From JALZUE01 sp051251725 (lineage in GTDB: Bacteria > Pseudomonadota > Gammaproteobacteria > Enterobacterales > Alteromonadaceae): a stretch of 64,000 nt of DNA. Numbering within the stretch: position 1 is the first letter of the stretch; each line of letters begins with the position of its first letter. The DNA lies in NCBI GenBank assembly GCA_051251725.1, contig JBPOFN010000005.1:62001-126000 (forward strand), given 5' to 3'. Both the position numbers and the translations under genes were made by a program. The notes beneath the pieces are model-generated. The model ran no database searches. It was not told where the DNA came from and worked only from the letters and a program-made list of their open reading frames with translations. This document shows, one piece after another, positions 63,249 to 64,000 of the stretch.

Positions 63249-64000
63249 AAACCGCTTTTAAGATTTCATGTGCGCCTTGTGCTAAAAGCTTATCTGCTAA
63301 CTGTTGGCCTAAGGTTTCCGCTTGACTAACATCACCTGAGACTTGATCTTGAATAATTTGGCTGCCGTCAATTGCCCCAACTAATCCACGTAAATGCAAA
63401 GTGCTTTCATTAATTTCAGCGTAACTGCCAATTGGCACTTGGCAACCGCCTTCAAGCGCGCGGTTCATTGCACGTTCAGCTAAAACACGAATACGGGTTG
63501 TTTGGCATTCTAATGGGGCTAATAACTTTTTAATACGCCCATCATCAACCCGACATTCAATCCCGACAGCTCCTTGACCATTCGCTGGCAACATCATTTC
63601 AGGGGCAATGTATTGGCGAATACGTGCCGGCATTTCTAATCGAATTAGACCTGCAGCCGCTAGAATAATGGCGTCATATTCGCCATCATCTAATTTACGT
63701 AAACGGGTATTAACATTGCCGCGTAAATCGCGAATATCAAGATCCGGGCGCATTGCTTTAATTTGACACTGACGACGTAAGCTTGAAGTGCCAACAATCG
63801 CGCCTTGCGGTAAGTTTTCTAATGCTTGGTATTTATTAGAAACAAAGGCGTCTCGCGGATCTTCACGCGGACAAATAACTTCTAATCCTAAACCTTCAGG
63901 AAATTCAACCGGTACATCTTTCATCGAATGTACGGCGATATCAGCGCGATTTTCCATCATCGCCACTTCTAATTCTTTAACAAATAAGCCTTTACCACCA
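63235..64000 (-). CDS. hemC: Porphobilinogen deaminase (5' part missing)
   Basis: Polymerises four porphobilinogens to hydroxymethylbilane. The frame is open to the right edge (GGKGLFVKELEVAMM at the edge), so the start lies outside; an ATG at 63966 is internal. Visible: DIAVHSMKDVP, GTSSLRRQCQ, RDLRGNVNTRLRKL, ILAAAGLIRLEM, and the dipyrromethane-cofactor Cys in ALEGGCQVPIGSY. About 255 codons of a usual 310 are present. First gene of hemC-hemD-hemX-hemY. Confidence 0.96.
   Translation of the reverse strand, partial: GGKGLFVKELEVAMMENRADIAVHSMKDVPVEFPEGLGLEVICPREDPRDAFVSNKYQALENLPQGAIVGTSSLRRQCQIKAMRPDLDIRDLRGNVNTRLRKLDDGEYDAIILAAAGLIRLEMPARIRQYIAPEMMLPANGQGAVGIECRVDDGRIKKLLAPLECQTTRIRVLAERAMNRALEGGCQVPIGSYAEINESTLHLRGLVGAIDGSQIIQDQVSGDVSQAETLGQQLADKLLAQGAHEILKAVYEQS

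Overview
The window looks like chromosomal DNA of an AT-rich marine gammaproteobacterium of the Alteromonadales, most like Colwelliaceae (Colwellia/Thalassotalea type). This is inferred from the protein families, from gene orders such as argC-argB-argF, hemC-hemD-hemX-hemY and coxB-coxA-ctaG-coxC around a DUF2909 gene, and from an agarase/aldonate catabolic cluster. No database search was possible. I see no rRNA gene, tRNA gene, CRISPR array or intact transposase.

Layout. 1-2,490: arginine biosynthesis operon argC-argB-argF (argF runs off the left edge). 2,728-4,224: a 498-residue protein of unknown function, then a 263-bp MITE-like element with TA-flanked inverted ends. 4,699-8,595: MetJ-regulated metB, a secreted beta-helix protein, and metJ itself, with tandem met boxes in front of both metB and metJ. 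8,708-11,831: SprA-related protein and small partner, bioH, comF-like gene. 11,844-18,124: M14 peptidase, nfuA, small membrane protein, MATE pump, polysaccharide deacetylase. 18,182-27,432: a complete aa3-type cytochrome oxidase region (sco, ctaB, ctaA, a CxxxC protein, surf1, DUF2909, coxC, ctaG, coxA, coxB with two extra cytochrome c domains). 27,805-28,464: lexA with its SOS box.

29,008-32,028 is the most distinctive part: a compact array of plus-strand gene cassettes separated by attC-like imperfect palindromes, with no integrase gene in the window (a CALIN, or the remote part of a chromosomal integron). The cassettes carry a broken secreted-protein gene, a membrane protein, an Fe(II)/2-oxoglutarate oxygenase, a NADAR protein, a lipoprotein and a tiny membrane protein. 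The left edge carries several copies of a short inverted repeat, and the right edge is a half attC.

32,131-42,525 holds sensory and envelope genes (GAF protein, two orphan periplasmic binding proteins, RluA-type pseudouridine synthase, a chemoreceptor-porin-phosphate-binding-like trio) and plsB. 42,662-50,183 is an agar/galactose cluster: GntR-FCD regulator, SMP-30 lactonase-like lipoprotein, KDPG/KDPGal aldolase, ACS-type MFS transporter, D-galactonate-dehydratase-type enolase-superfamily enzyme and a GH50 agarase lipoprotein. Together they outline an oxidative (De Ley-Doudoroff type) route for agar-derived galactose, but the sugar dehydrogenase and the KDGal kinase are not here.

50,433-64,000 returns to core functions: ubiC-ubiA, MATE pump, FliL-like protein, glpE-glpG, ubiD, fre, a membrane diguanylate cyclase, and hemC-hemD-hemX-hemY (hemC cut by the right edge). 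Several starts are non-ATG (coxB, ubiA, glpE, the binding protein at 39,803, and three cassette genes). For argC, metJ, the M14 peptidase, GH50, ubiD and the diguanylate cyclase an internal ATG is a better start than the longest open frame.
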